Shown piece by piece: positions 7,993 through 20,716 of a stretch of 32,632 bases of DNA (position 1 is its first letter; each line of letters begins with the position of its first letter). The DNA comes from Gammaproteobacteria bacterium. GTDB lineage: Bacteria; Pseudomonadota; Gammaproteobacteria; Chromatiales; Chromatiaceae. The stretch lies in contig SACH01000032.1 of the NCBI GenBank assembly GCA_009928645.1, positions 1 through 32,632 on the forward strand. Reading direction: 5' to 3'. The notes beneath the pieces were generated by a model. It searched no databases and was not told the origin of the DNA. It worked only from the letters and a program-made list of their open reading frames with translations. The position numbers and the translations under genes are program-made.

Positions 7993-8260
7993 CGGTTGTC
8001 GGCTGGAAGGCGCCGCCTGGCCCCTGGCGGTGGCAATCGCGCTAGGCCTGCCCGCGGCGAGTACAATCACCGTGCGATCATTGCGCGATCAGCCTTGGGC
8101 GTCAATGCGGGACGCGGGGTTTGCCGCCATGTGCCTGGCAGCCAACCTGGTGAACTGAGATCGGGTCATCCGACCCCGCTGATAACCGTTCACGCGCTTG
8201 AGACGCCTGGTTCGCGCCGCGACGGTTTGATCCGACAGGACGCAAGGGTGGAGGTGAAGT

Positions 8261-9322
8261 GTGGCAGTGTTAGATGCGTTAACAGCAGGCAGTGAAAAGA
8301 TGCACATCCTGGTCACGGGCGGCGCGGGCTACATCGGCAGCCACGCCTGCGTGGAATTGCTGGCGGCGGGCCATCAGGTCTTCGTCGTCGACAATCTGTG
8401 TAACAGCAAGGCCGAGGCCCTGCGGCGGGTGGCGGCGATCTCCGGCCGCAGCCCCGGCTTCGCCCGGATCGACCTGCGTGATCAGGCGGCCCTGGCGGCG
8501 GTCTTCCGCGACCAGGAGCGGCCGTTCGACGCCGTCATCCACTTCGCCGGCCTCAAGGCCGTGGGCGAGTCCACCCAAATTCCCTTGGCGTACTATGACA
8601 ACAACCTCGGCGGGACCCTCAGCCTGTGCCACGCCATGGCCGACGCCGGGGTGCGCAATCTGGTCTTCAGCTCCTCCGCCACCGTCTATGGCGATCCGGC
8701 CAGCGTCCCCATCCGCGAGGACTTTCCCACCGCCGCCACCAACCCCTATGGCCGCTCCAAACTGTTCATCGAGGAGATCCTGACCGATCTGCATCGCAGT
8801 GATCCCCGCTGGAACATCGCCCTGCTGCGCTATTTCAACCCCGTGGGGGCACACCCCAGCGGTCGTATCGGCGAGGACCCCAACGGCATCCCCAACAACC
8901 TCCTGCCCTTCATCGCCCAGGTGGCAGTGGGCAAGCTGCCGCGCCTGCGAGTCTTCGGCGCCGATTACCCTACCCCGGATGGCACTGGCGTCCGGGACTA
9001 TATCCATGTCGTCGACCTGGCCCAGGGCCACCTGCGCGCCCTGGAAAAGCTCGCCACCCACCCCGGGCTGCTGATCTGCAACCTCGGCACCGGCCAGGGC
9101 TATAGCGTCCTGGAGATGGTCCGCGCCTTCGAACGCGCCAGCGGCCGGCCCATCCCCTACGACCTGGTCGCCCGGCGCCCCGGGGACATCGCCATCTGCT
9201 ACGCCGACCCCGACAAGGCCCGGACCCTGCTCGGCTGGTCCGCCGAACTCGGCCTCGACGATATGGTCGGTGACGCCTGGCGCTGGCAGTCCAGCAATCC
9301 CGAGGGTTACCCGGAGAACTGA
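8261..9322 (+). CDS. galE: UDP-glucose 4-epimerase
   Basis: Interconverts UDP-glucose and UDP-galactose with bound NAD, supplying sugars for envelope polysaccharides. The Rossmann motif is [12 protein letters not shown], the catalytic Ser/Thr region is FSSSATVYG, and YG.SK is seen as [25 protein letters not shown] and [15 protein letters not shown] follow as in GalE. The start is ambiguous. GTG 8261 has a strong GGAGGTGA at 8250-8257 with good spacing but adds 13 residues to the family N-terminus. ATG 8300 gives the usual MHILVTGG start but has only a weak upstream signal. I annotate the GTG because of the ribosome binding site. Confidence 0.93.
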   Translation: MAVLDALTAGSEKMHILVTGGAGYIGSHACVELLAAGHQVFVVDNLCNSKAEALRRVAAISGRSPGFARIDLRDQAALAAVFRDQERPFDAVIHFAGLKAVGESTQIPLAYYDNNLGGTLSLCHAMADAGVRNLVFSSSATVYGDPASVPIREDFPTAATNPYGRSKLFIEEILTDLHRSDPRWNIALLRYFNPVGAHPSGRIGEDPNGIPNNLLPFIAQVAVGKLPRLRVFGADYPTPDGTGVRDYIHVVDLAQGHLRALEKLATHPGLLICNLGTGQGYSVLEMVRAFERASGRPIPYDLVARRPGDIAICYADPDKARTLLGWSAELGLDDMVGDAWRWQSSNPEGYPEN

Positions 9323-9402
9323 CGGCGGTCTCGCCTCAGCCCGTTCTCGCAACCGCTGCCAGGGGCGGCCAGCGCTGCCATGCCCTAAACGACAAAACCT
9401 AG

Positions 9403-9440
9403 ATGCCGACAATCCGTGTGCCGCGGATAGATGTCGGTAT
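9403..9440. terminator. Hairpin between convergent genes
   Basis: ATGCCGACA (9403-9411) pairs with TGTCGGTAT (9432-9440), with one mismatch, and TCCG/CGGA pair inside. It lies between the convergent ends of galE and the 9448-10149 gene. There is no U-tract on either side, so termination is only suggested by position. Confidence 0.35.
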
Positions 9441-9447
9441 GGGCGGC

Positions 9448-10149
9448 TCAGGGGGTGGTCTGCGGGCTGGTCAACCCCTCCAATGGCTGGATCAGCCGGC
9501 CGAAGGCCTCGCGGTTGACGTACTGGATGACCACCCCGCCCTTCTTGTCCATCGCCAGGTCCATGCCCCGGTCCGGGTAAAGCCAATGGGTCACCCCGGT
9601 CTCCGGCTCCACCCGCTTTTCCGCCGGGGTGCCGAAGCGCTGGGTCACGATTTCCGCGTCCAGGGACTTCCAGGGCAGATAGGTGATGCTTGCAATCGGC
9701 AAAGTGGCCAGGGTCGCGATGTCCGTCGGGTCCAGTTCCACCTTCTTCGCCCCGCTGCCCAGCTGACTGATCCGCAGACCCCGCTCGTACATGGGCGCCA
9801 GGGTCGCGGTATCCGCCTGGATACCGATCACGAAATCACCGCGCAGGCGGCTGAGGTAGATCTGCTCGAAATAGGCCTCCACCGTGAAATCTGTCGGCTG
9901 CTGGTTGCCGTCCAGCCGCGCGAACAGGTTGCTCTCCCCGGTCTCGGCGAAGACCCGCTGCACCTCGCTGAGCGGCGTCTCCCCCAGGGTGAAGCCAAAG
10001 ACCCGGGTCCGACCCTGGGTATCCTGCTCCACCTGCCAGGGCAGGCGCGGCGTGGGGTCCTCCTCCCGGTCCTCCGGCAGCAACAGCATGATGCCGACGA
10101 AGCCCAGGAGGGCGGCGGCCAGGATCGACAGAATCATGCGACGTTCCAT
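9448..10149 (-). CDS. Membrane-anchored protein of unknown function
   Basis: A 233-residue protein with an N-terminal membrane anchor (MILSILAAALLGFVGIMLLL) followed by a charged linker and a soluble domain probably outside the cytoplasm. Visible stretches include VFGFTLGETPLSEVQRVFAE, DFVIGIQADTATLAPMYERG, ITYLPWKSLDAEIVTQRFG and THWLYPDRGMDLAMDKKG. It has no cysteine cluster, enzyme motif or lipobox. I recognise no named family, but codon use and the regular domain pattern support a real gene. It is followed by convergent galE. Upstream, after 125 bp, is the Mth938-like gene on the same strand. Confidence 0.75.
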   Translation of the reverse strand: MERRMILSILAAALLGFVGIMLLLPEDREEDPTPRLPWQVEQDTQGRTRVFGFTLGETPLSEVQRVFAETGESNLFARLDGNQQPTDFTVEAYFEQIYLSRLRGDFVIGIQADTATLAPMYERGLRISQLGSGAKKVELDPTDIATLATLPIASITYLPWKSLDAEIVTQRFGTPAEKRVEPETGVTHWLYPDRGMDLAMDKKGGVVIQYVNREAFGRLIQPLEGLTSPQTTP

Positions 10150-10274
10150 GAGGGTGAGGCTCCGGGGTCAAAAGGATCAGGTTGGAAGGCACAGCTTGAA
10201 TCGCAATCGGTAAAGCGCGAAAGATACCCACCAACGCTTTAACCTTCGGGTTGCGGCGAGCACCCTGATGGAAT

Positions 10275-10646
10275 TCAGATGGGCAGGAGCCCCGCGACCA
10301 CCTCGCGGCCCTCGCTCATGAGAATGTTGTAGGTCCGGCAAGCAGCCCCGGTATCCATGACCTCGATGCCGATGCCCCGCGTCATGGCGCTGGCCAGAAG
10401 GGCAGGGGGCGGAAAGACCTGCCGGGCGCCGGTACCGAGGAGGATAAGTTGTGGGTTCAAGGCAAGCAGGGCCTCCAGGTGCGCCAAGGTCAGTTCCTCG
10501 GCCCGGGCCGGCCCCCAGTCCGGGACTAGTTTCCGGGGGCTCAGGATGAGCCCGACGGTGAAATTCCGGCCGTCGATCTGGATGCTGCCGGGCGCATAAG
10601 CCTCGACCAGGTAGCCGTCGGCGGGGTCTGCTTGGGAAAATTTCAT
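10275..10646 (-). CDS. Mth938-like domain protein (DUF498)
   Basis: A 123-residue protein of the Mth938/NDUFAF3 fold family. Typical features are GYLVEAYAPGSIQIDGRNF, SPRKLVPDW, the LILLGTG segment (about 67-73) and the end GIGIEVMDTGAACRTYN followed by LMSEGREVVAGLLP. The molecular role in bacteria is not settled; the mitochondrial relative helps assemble complex I. Length is normal for the family. The start ATG is at 10646. Confidence 0.88.
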   Translation of the reverse strand: MKFSQADPADGYLVEAYAPGSIQIDGRNFTVGLILSPRKLVPDWGPARAEELTLAHLEALLALNPQLILLGTGARQVFPPPALLASAMTRGIGIEVMDTGAACRTYNILMSEGREVVAGLLPI

Positions 10647-10766
10647 GCCCGCACCTTACCCCAAGGTCCGCCGAGACGGCAAGGACCCTCAGACCCACGG
10701 ATCTCCAGGGTCACCTCAACCTGGGTTTTAAGGGGGATGGAGTCACAATCCCGGTGCGAGAAAAGG

Positions 10767-10792
10767 CCAAATTACCAAACGAACCCATTTGG
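10767..10792. repeat. AT-rich imperfect palindrome
   Basis: CCAAAT (10767-10772) pairs with ATTTGG (10787-10792) around a 14-nt loop, in sequence clearly lower in GC than its surroundings. It lies in the 397-bp gap before alaC. Its function is unknown. Confidence 0.35.
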
Positions 10793-10871
10793 TGCGGCGC
10801 AGCAAGCCGGTGTCTCCAGGCGGTATGGTCTGGATAGACGGGGATAGAAAAGGACCGGGATGGGCAGGTAG

Positions 10872-10920
10872 CGGAATAGACAGGTACCCGGATAGAGCGG
10901 TACCGGCATAGACAGGTACC
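10872..10920 (+). repeat. Short tandem repeat (15-17 bp units)
   Basis: Three adjacent units, CGGAATAGACAGGTACC, CGGATAGAGCGGTAC and CGGCATAGACAGGTACC, with worn copies of GGATAGA to the left (10831-10847). Each complete unit carries the palindrome GGTACC. The gap from 10647 to 11043 holds this array and the palindrome at 10767. I see no gene or clear promoter in the rest. Confidence 0.7.
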
Positions 10921-11043
10921 AGGATCACGCGAAAGGCGGTCGTGGTCGCCACCGGCAAGCCGATTTTATTCCGCCGGGCTTGACGGTAAACTCCTCACCC
11001 TTGCCCATCAAGCGCTTTAGCGCCTCAAGCCTCCGAGGTCACC

Positions 11044-12237
11044 GTGGTCGCCCCAGTCCCGGAATTTCGCCGCATCCAGCGCCTTCCGCCCTATGTCTTC
11101 AATATCGTCAACGAGTTGAAGGCCGCCGCCCGGGCCCGGGGCGAGGACATCATCGACTTCGGCATGGGCAACCCCGATCAGCCCACCCCCCGCCACATCG
11201 TCGACAAGCTGCTGGAGGCCGCCCAGCGCGGCGATACCCACCGCTACTCGGTCTCCCGCGGCATTCCCCGGCTGCGCCGCGCTATCTGCAACTGGTATCG
11301 TCAGCGCTTTCAGGTCGAGCTCGACCCGGACCAGGAGGCCATCGTCACCATCGGCTCCAAGGAGGGGCTGGCCCACCTGGCCCTCGCCACCATGGGCCCC
11401 GGCGATACCGTCCTGGTGCCCAATCCGGCCTACCCCATTCACCCTTACGGCTTTGTCATCGCCGGGGCCGATGTCCGCCATGTCCCCCTGATCCCCGGCA
11501 TCGACTTTTTCGCCGAGTTGCGCCGGGCCATCGAGGACTCCTGGCCCAAGCCGAAGATGCTGGTGATCAACTTTCCCGGCAATCCCACCGCCCAGTGCGT
11601 CGAGCTCGACTTCTTCAAGCGGGTCATCGCCATCGCCCGGGAGCATGGCATCTGGGTGGTCCATGACCTGGCCTACGCCGACATCGTCTTCGATGGCTAC
11701 GTCGCCCCCTCCATCCTCCAGGTCCCCGGGGCCACCGAGGTCGCCGTCGAATTCTTCTCCCTGTCCAAGAGCTACAACATGCCCGGCTGGCGCATCGGCT
11801 TCATGTGCGGCAACGCCGACCTGGTCGGCGCCCTGGCCCGCATCAAGTCCTACCTGGACTACGGCACCTTCACCCCCATCCAGGTCGCCGCCATCGCCGC
11901 CCTGGAGGGGCCCCAGGACTGCCTGCGCCAGATCAGCGGCCAGTACGAGAGCCGCCGCAACGTCCTGTGCGAGGGCCTGGCCGCCGCCGGCTGGCACATG
12001 GACAAACCCCAGGCCACCATGTTCGCCTGGGCACCGATCCCCGAACCCTACCGCGAACTGGGCTCCCTGGAATTCGCTAAGAAGCTCTTGAGCGAGGCCA
12101 AGGTCGCCGTCTCCCCCGGCATCGGCTTCGGCCAGTACGGCGATACTCACGTCCGCTTCGGCCTGATCGAGAATGAACATCGCACCCGTCAGGCGGTCCG
12201 CGGCATCAAGGACATGTTCCGCCGCGACGGGATTTAA
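11044..12237 (+). CDS. alaC: Alanine transaminase (class I/II aminotransferase)
   Basis: PLP enzyme interconverting pyruvate and glutamate with alanine and 2-oxoglutarate. The whole AlaC pattern is present: [31 protein letters not shown] at the N-terminus, the substrate loop [25 protein letters not shown] (176-184), [12 protein letters not shown] with Asp208, the PLP lysine Lys242 in [15 protein letters not shown], and [11 protein letters not shown] near the end with the carboxylate-binding Arg. The 397-residue length is normal. Translation starts at GTG 11044. hom begins 26 bases after the stop, so the two are probably cotranscribed, as in many relatives. Confidence 0.93.
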   Translation: MVAPVPEFRRIQRLPPYVFNIVNELKAAARARGEDIIDFGMGNPDQPTPRHIVDKLLEAAQRGDTHRYSVSRGIPRLRRAICNWYRQRFQVELDPDQEAIVTIGSKEGLAHLALATMGPGDTVLVPNPAYPIHPYGFVIAGADVRHVPLIPGIDFFAELRRAIEDSWPKPKMLVINFPGNPTAQCVELDFFKRVIAIAREHGIWVVHDLAYADIVFDGYVAPSILQVPGATEVAVEFFSLSKSYNMPGWRIGFMCGNADLVGALARIKSYLDYGTFTPIQVAAIAALEGPQDCLRQISGQYESRRNVLCEGLAAAGWHMDKPQATMFAWAPIPEPYRELGSLEFAKKLLSEAKVAVSPGIGFGQYGDTHVRFGLIENEHRTRQAVRGIKDMFRRDGI

Positions 12238-12263
12238 CCTTTAGAAAGCAAGAGGAACTGATT

Positions 12264-13577
12264 ATGGAGCCGGTCAAGATCGGTTTGTTGGGCCTGGGCA
12301 CGGTCGGTGGCGGTACGGTCACCGTCCTGACCCGCAACGCGGCGGAGATTGCCCGCCGCGCCGGACGGGAGATCAGGATCGCCCGGGCGGCAGCCATGCA
12401 GTACAACCCCGAGATCCACGGTCTCGACCAGATTGGCCTGATCGGTAACGATGCCTTCGCCGTGGTCGAGGACCCTGAGATCGACATCGTCATCGAGCTC
12501 ATCGGCGGCTACTCCCCGGCGCGGGAGCTGGTGCTCAAGGCCATCGCCAACGGTAAGCACGTCGTCACCGCCAACAAGGCCCTCATCGCCCGCCATGGCA
12601 ACGAGATCTTCGCCGCCGCCCGTGAGCAGGGCGTGGTCGTCGCCTTCGAGGCCGCCGTCGCCGGGGGCGTGCCCATCATCAAGGCCCTGCGCGAGGGCCT
12701 GGCCGCCAACCACATCGAATGGATCGCCGGCATCATCAACGGTACCGGCAACTTCATCCTCACCGAGATGCGCGACAAGGGTCGCGACTTCGCCGATGTC
12801 CTGGCCGAGGCCCAGGCCCTGGGCTACGCCGAGGCCGATCCGACCTTCGACGTCGAGGGCATCGACGCCGCCCATAAGCTCACCATCCTTGGCTCCCTGG
12901 CCTTCGGCATCCCCCTCCAGTTCGAGAAGACCTTCACCGAGGGTATCTCCCGCATCCAGGCCCAGGATGTGGCCTATGCTGCGGAGCTGGGTTACCGCAT
13001 CAAGCACTTGGGCATCGCCCGGCGCTCCGGTCACGGCATCGAACTGCGCGTCCATCCCACCCTCATCCCCCATCGCCGGCTGATCGCCAACGTTGACGGG
13101 GTCATGAACGCCGTCCTGGTCAAGGGCGACGCCGTGGGGCCCACCCTCTACTACGGCGCCGGCGCCGGGGCCCTGCCCACCGCCTCCGCCGTGGTCGCCG
13201 ATGTCCTCGACGTGGCTCGGGTCCTGACCTCCGACCCCGGCAACCGGGTGCCGCATCTGGCCTTCCAGCACGACGAGATCGCCGACATCCCGGTGCTGCC
13301 CATGGCGGAGGTCGAGACCGCCTACTACCTGCGCATCGCTGCCCTCGACCAGCCCGGCGTCATGGCTGAGATCGCCGGCATCCTGGGGTCCGAGGGCATC
13401 AGCATCGAGGCCATCAAACAGAAGGAGCCGGAGGAGGGTGACACCCATGTGCCCCTTATCATGCTCAGCCATCGGGTCCGGGAGGGGCGCATGAATCGCG
13501 CCATCGCCCGCATCGAGGCCCTGAACACGGTCAAGGGCGAGGTCATGCGCATTCGCATGGAGACCCTCGCCGGTTGA
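12264..13577 (+). CDS. hom: Homoserine dehydrogenase
   Basis: Reduces aspartate semialdehyde to homoserine on the way to threonine and methionine. The NAD(P)-binding motif is GLLGLGTVGGGTV (8-20). The catalytic core contains TANKALIARHG, EAAVAGGVPIIKALREGL, IINGTGNFILTEM and EADPTFDVEGIDAAHKL. A C-terminal ACT domain (about 350-425, starting YYLRIAALDQPGVMAEIAGI) is the usual site for feedback control by threonine. The 437-residue length is typical. Ribosome binding site AGAGG lies before the ATG. The stop overlaps the TTG start of the next gene. thrC, a common next gene, is not here. Confidence 0.96.
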   Translation: MEPVKIGLLGLGTVGGGTVTVLTRNAAEIARRAGREIRIARAAAMQYNPEIHGLDQIGLIGNDAFAVVEDPEIDIVIELIGGYSPARELVLKAIANGKHVVTANKALIARHGNEIFAAAREQGVVVAFEAAVAGGVPIIKALREGLAANHIEWIAGIINGTGNFILTEMRDKGRDFADVLAEAQALGYAEADPTFDVEGIDAAHKLTILGSLAFGIPLQFEKTFTEGISRIQAQDVAYAAELGYRIKHLGIARRSGHGIELRVHPTLIPHRRLIANVDGVMNAVLVKGDAVGPTLYYGAGAGALPTASAVVADVLDVARVLTSDPGNRVPHLAFQHDEIADIPVLPMAEVETAYYLRIAALDQPGVMAEIAGILGSEGISIEAIKQKEPEEGDTHVPLIMLSHRVREGRMNRAIARIEALNTVKGEVMRIRMETLAG

Positions 13578-14656
13578 GCCGGCCTCCGCTCCTAGATCTG
13601 CTGATTCCGGGCCTCTTCGGCCCGGTGCCGGTGCCTCCCGGGGAGGTGCCGCCCACCCCGGTCCTGTCCCGGCTTCTGGGCCGGGCTGACCGGCTGCCCG
13701 GGGCTGGCACCGTCGACCCCTGCCGGACCCTCTTCCACCTCTTCGGCTACACACCAGCGCCGGATCAGGTTTGCCCCAGCGCCCCCTATTGCCGGTTGGC
13801 TGACCGCCAGATGGTCGACTCCGGCACGGGATCCGAACCTTATGTTCTCCATGCCGACCCCGTTCACCTGCGACCCGACCGGGACCGGTTGGTGCTCTTC
13901 GCCGGGCCCGACTTCGCCCCGGACCGGGCCGAGGCGGACGCCCTCGTCGCCCTCTTCAATCAGCACCTCGGCGAAGAGGGCCTGCGCCTGGAGGCCCCGA
14001 CCCCGGAGTGCTGGTATCTCCTGAGCGAGCAGGCCCCCGAACTGGTCACTCAACCCCTCGCCGCCGTCCGGGGCCGGCCCATTGCCGGCCAATTGCCTCG
14101 GGGACCGGAGGCCCGCCGCTGGGCCCGGCTCCTCAATGAGGTCCAGATGCTCTTTCACCATAGCGAGGTGAATCAGTGTCGGGAGGCGGCCGGCATCCCC
14201 ACCCTCAACGGCCTCTGGCTCTGGGGTGGCGGCCAGCTTCTGCCACCGCCTACGGGCGAGGTGGGCTATGCCCGGGTCTTTAGCGCCGATCCCCTGGCCC
14301 GCGGCCTCGCCCGCGCCAGAGGCATTCCCACGGCACCTCCGCCCGCTGATCTGGGAGCGGTCCTCGCCGAGGACATTCTCATCCACTGGTCAGGCCTCTG
14401 GGAGGCGGTCCTGGCCGCCGATGGCCCGGCCTGGCTGGCCTCCCTGACCGCCCTGGAACAATGGCTTTCCGGGAGCACTAGCTCAACCGCTGGGGGGGGT
14501 GCCACCGGTCGGGTAAGCCCGATCCCTAGCCTCAACCTGGATCTCTACCCTGCCAATGGTGAGCGCTTCCACTACCGCGCCCATCATCGCTATCGTTTCT
14601 GGCGTCACCCCCTTACGCTCATCCTTCCTGATAAAGGCTTTCGGGAGTCACCATGA
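13574..14656 (+). CDS. RpfE/COG4255-type protein
   Basis: A 360-residue protein of the family listed as RpfE-type regulatory or COG4255 proteins, related to phosphoglycerate-mutase-like folds. Characteristic stretches are YVLHADPVHLRPDRDRLVLF (90-109), LLNEVQMLFHHSEVNQCREA (186-205) and IPTLNGLWLWGGG (208-220). The biochemical function is not established. The TTG start overlaps the hom stop by 4 bases, which indicates translational coupling. The family is often found near hom and recJ, but recJ is not in this window. The stop overlaps the next ATG in an ATGA arrangement. Confidence 0.8.
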   Translation: MSRPPLLDLLIPGLFGPVPVPPGEVPPTPVLSRLLGRADRLPGAGTVDPCRTLFHLFGYTPAPDQVCPSAPYCRLADRQMVDSGTGSEPYVLHADPVHLRPDRDRLVLFAGPDFAPDRAEADALVALFNQHLGEEGLRLEAPTPECWYLLSEQAPELVTQPLAAVRGRPIAGQLPRGPEARRWARLLNEVQMLFHHSEVNQCREAAGIPTLNGLWLWGGGQLLPPPTGEVGYARVFSADPLARGLARARGIPTAPPPADLGAVLAEDILIHWSGLWEAVLAADGPAWLASLTALEQWLSGSTSSTAGGGATGRVSPIPSLNLDLYPANGERFHYRAHHRYRFWRHPLTLILPDKGFRESP

Positions 14657-14931
14657 TCGCCGTGCCAGCCATCTCCCCTCGCTTTTCCTGGGCCGACTAC
14701 CGGCGCTGGCCTGACGGCGAACGCTGGGAACTGATCGACGGTCAGGCCTGGGCCATGGCGCCGGCGCCTTCGATCAGCCACCAGACGGTGGCTGGCAGAT
14801 GCTATGCGCGGTTGGAACGCCATCTGAACGGCAAACCCTATCGTCCCTTCATCGCTCCCACGGATGTCAAACTCTCCGAGTTCGACTTGCCCGCTCCGGG
14901 GGAACCTCAGTCTCCGGGGCCGCTGGGCTGA
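14653..14931 (+). pseudogene. Truncated Uma2-family endonuclease
   Basis: The N-terminal half of a Uma2/DUF820 (PD-(D/E)XK fold) protein. FSWADYRRWPDGERWELIDG, MAPAPSISHQTVAGR and FIAPTDVKLSEFDL match the family, which usually runs to about 190 residues. After LSEFDL, where a VVQPDL-like segment with catalytic Asp is expected, the frame reads PAPGEPQSPGPLG and stops. The nuclease core (second half) is missing and the histidine kinase gene ends one base later on the other strand. It is probably inactive. The ATGA overlap with the preceding gene suggests it was once cotranscribed. Confidence 0.75.
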
Positions 14932-14932
14932 C

Positions 14933-18874
<3,942 letters not shown>

Positions 18875-18970
18875 GATCGGCGTCACCCTCCCACGGTAAA
18901 CATCACCAGTCCGATGTCGCCTGTTCCAAGTCGGCGGGTAACCGGTGGGGCACGCCGAAGCCGAAGCGAT

Positions 18971-19011
18971 GTCCTTCTGGGCTTGACGACCGTATCCCTG
19001 GGATCGACACC
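18971..19011 (+). repeat. Diverged copy of the palindromic repeat core
   Basis: A 41-nt stretch aligns without gaps to 24556-24596 of the repeat upstream of iscR, at about 30 of 41 identical positions, including CTTGAC, ACCG.ATCCC and CGACACC. CCGGTGGGGCACGCC (18942-18956) resembles the left arm. It lies in the intergenic gap between the histidine kinase and gabD. Confidence 0.5.
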
Positions 19012-19074
19012 CTGCCAGGCATCCCCCGACCCTTTCTTTTCACCCCCCACGCGGCAGTCTGACGGCGCTATCCC

Positions 19075-20529
19075 TCAAGCCCCCACTTCCACGCAGACAT
19101 ACTTGATCTCCAGGTATTCGTCGATCCCGTAGCGGGAGCCCTCGCGGCCCAGGCCGGACTGCTTGACGCCGCCGAAGGGGGCGATGGCGGTGGAGACCAG
19201 GCCGGAGTTGACCCCCACCATGCCGTACTCCAAGGCCTCGGACACCCGCCAGGCGCGGGCCAGGTCCCGGGTGTAGAAGTAGGCCGCCAGACCATATTCG
19301 GTGGCGTTGGCCATCGCGATGGCCTCCGCCTCGGTGGCGAAACGAAACAGGGGCGCCACCGGGCCGAAGGTCTCCTCCCGCGCGATCAGCATCTCCGGGG
19401 CCAGGTCCGCCAGGACCGTCGGCTGGAAGAAGGTGCCGCCGAGGGCATGGCGGGCGCCCCCGGTGAGCAGGCTCGCGCCCTTGGCCAGGGCGTCGGCGAT
19501 ATGGGCCTCCACCTTCGCCACCGCGGCCGCGTTGATCAGCGGCCCCTGCACCACCCCCGGCTCCCGGCCAGGACCCACCTTCAGCTCCCCGGCGCGCTCC
19601 GCCAGCCGCGCGGCAAAGGCGGCGTAGATGCCGTCCTGGACCAGGAAGCGATTGGCGCAGACGCAGGTCTGGCCGGTGTTGCGGTACTTGGACTGGATCG
19701 CCCCCTCCACTGCCGCCTCCAGATCGGCGTCGTTAAAGACGATGAAGGGCGCGTTGCCGCCCAGTTCCAGGGATGGCTTCTTGAGGGTGTCGGCGCACTG
19801 GCGCATCAGCAGCTTGCCCACCGCCGTCGAGCCGGTGAAGCTCAGCTTGCGCACCACTGGATTGCCGGTCAGCTCCGCGCCAATGGGGCCGGATTCGCCG
19901 GTGACGACGTTGAACACCCCCGGCGGGATGCCCGCTCGCTCCGCCAGCACCGCTAGGGCCAGGGCGGAGAAGGGCGTCTCCGAGGCGGGGCGGGCGACCA
20001 TGGTGCATCCGGCCGCCAGGGCCGCCCCGGCCTTGCGGGTGAGCATGGCGGCGGGGAAGTTCCAGGGGGTGATGGCGGCGCAGACGCCGATGGGCTGCTT
20101 GAGCACCAGGATGCGCTTGTCCGCCTGGTGGGGCGGGATGATGTCCCCGTAGACCCGCCGCCCTTCCTCGGCGAACCAGTCAAAGAAGGAGGCGGCGTAG
20201 GCGATCTCGCCCCGCGCCTCCGCCAGGGGCTTGCCCTGCTCGGCGGTCATGAGCTGGGCCAGGTCCTCCTGATTTTCCATCATCAGCCCCTGCCAGCGCC
20301 GCAGCCGCTGGCCCCGGTCGGCGGCGGTCAGCGCCCGCCAGGCCGGCCAGGCCGCGGCCGCCGCGGCGATGGCCCGCTGCGTCTCCGCCGTCCCCAGATT
20401 CGGCACCTGGCCAATGACCGCTCCCGTCGCCGGGTCCGTCACCGGTAGCGTCCGCCCCTCGTTCCCCGCGACCCAGGCGCCATCGAGGTAGGCCCGCTGG
20501 CGGAAAAGGTCCTGATCTTGTAGCTGCAT
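19075..20529 (-). CDS. gabD: Succinate-semialdehyde dehydrogenase
   Basis: Aldehyde dehydrogenase oxidising succinate semialdehyde to succinate with NAD(P). It matches E. coli GabD closely along its length. ITPWNFP with Asn157, the glycine motif FTGSTAVGK, catalytic Glu255 in [10 protein letters not shown] and nucleophile Cys289 in GQTCVCANR are all present, as is the C-terminal [13 protein letters not shown]. One change stands out: the cofactor-binding lysine of the KPAS motif is Arg180 (VARPASETP), which could affect NADP preference. No gabT or other GABA genes are adjacent. The ATG at 20529 has only a weak GAGAGA upstream, and its promoter region abuts a truncated gene. Confidence 0.93.
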   Translation of the reverse strand: MQLQDQDLFRQRAYLDGAWVAGNEGRTLPVTDPATGAVIGQVPNLGTAETQRAIAAAAAAWPAWRALTAADRGQRLRRWQGLMMENQEDLAQLMTAEQGKPLAEARGEIAYAASFFDWFAEEGRRVYGDIIPPHQADKRILVLKQPIGVCAAITPWNFPAAMLTRKAGAALAAGCTMVARPASETPFSALALAVLAERAGIPPGVFNVVTGESGPIGAELTGNPVVRKLSFTGSTAVGKLLMRQCADTLKKPSLELGGNAPFIVFNDADLEAAVEGAIQSKYRNTGQTCVCANRFLVQDGIYAAFAARLAERAGELKVGPGREPGVVQGPLINAAAVAKVEAHIADALAKGASLLTGGARHALGGTFFQPTVLADLAPEMLIAREETFGPVAPLFRFATEAEAIAMANATEYGLAAYFYTRDLARAWRVSEALEYGMVGVNSGLVSTAIAPFGGVKQSGLGREGSRYGIDEYLEIKYVCVEVGA

Positions 20530-20561
20530 GGCTTGTTTCTCTCAACGGGGCGGGAAATACA

Positions 20562-20708
20562 AAAATAGATGCCATGACCCAGCCAGTCATAGCTGTTTTG
20601 ACTGGGTTCGAGGTCGCACGCTCCAGTCAGTACCCGTTCCACGATCCTGCGGTCCGCACCGTGAAAGCCTAACAGTAGCCCAGGCAGGATCTCGTAACGC
20701 GGGCTCAC
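20562..20708 (-). pseudogene. 5' stump of a PARP-like (ADP-ribosyltransferase-like) protein
   Basis: From GTG 20708, eight bases after the stop of the upstream small gene, this reads MSPRYEILPGLLLGFHGADR, then a linker, then SYDWLGHGIYF (39-49). HG followed by an aromatic-rich GIYF block recalls the His and Tyr regions of PARP-type ADP-ribosyltransferases. I also recall the opening (PGLLLGFHG.D and N.YDWLGHGIYFW) from uncharacterised bacterial proteins about four times longer. Here the match ends at residue 49 and the frame runs on into gabD upstream sequence ([10 protein letters not shown]). The catalytic C-terminal part is absent. The family call is an inference. Confidence 0.55.
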
Positions 20709-20716
20709 GGCAAGTG

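Noticed and set aside
8071-8260. Riboswitch or RNA gene between the membrane protein and galE
   Set aside because: No recognisable conserved RNA motif; treated as a divergent promoter region.
10632-10847. Small plus-strand ORF across the gap before alaC
   Set aside because: It overlaps the Mth938-like gene start and crosses repeats; no ribosome binding site or family pattern.
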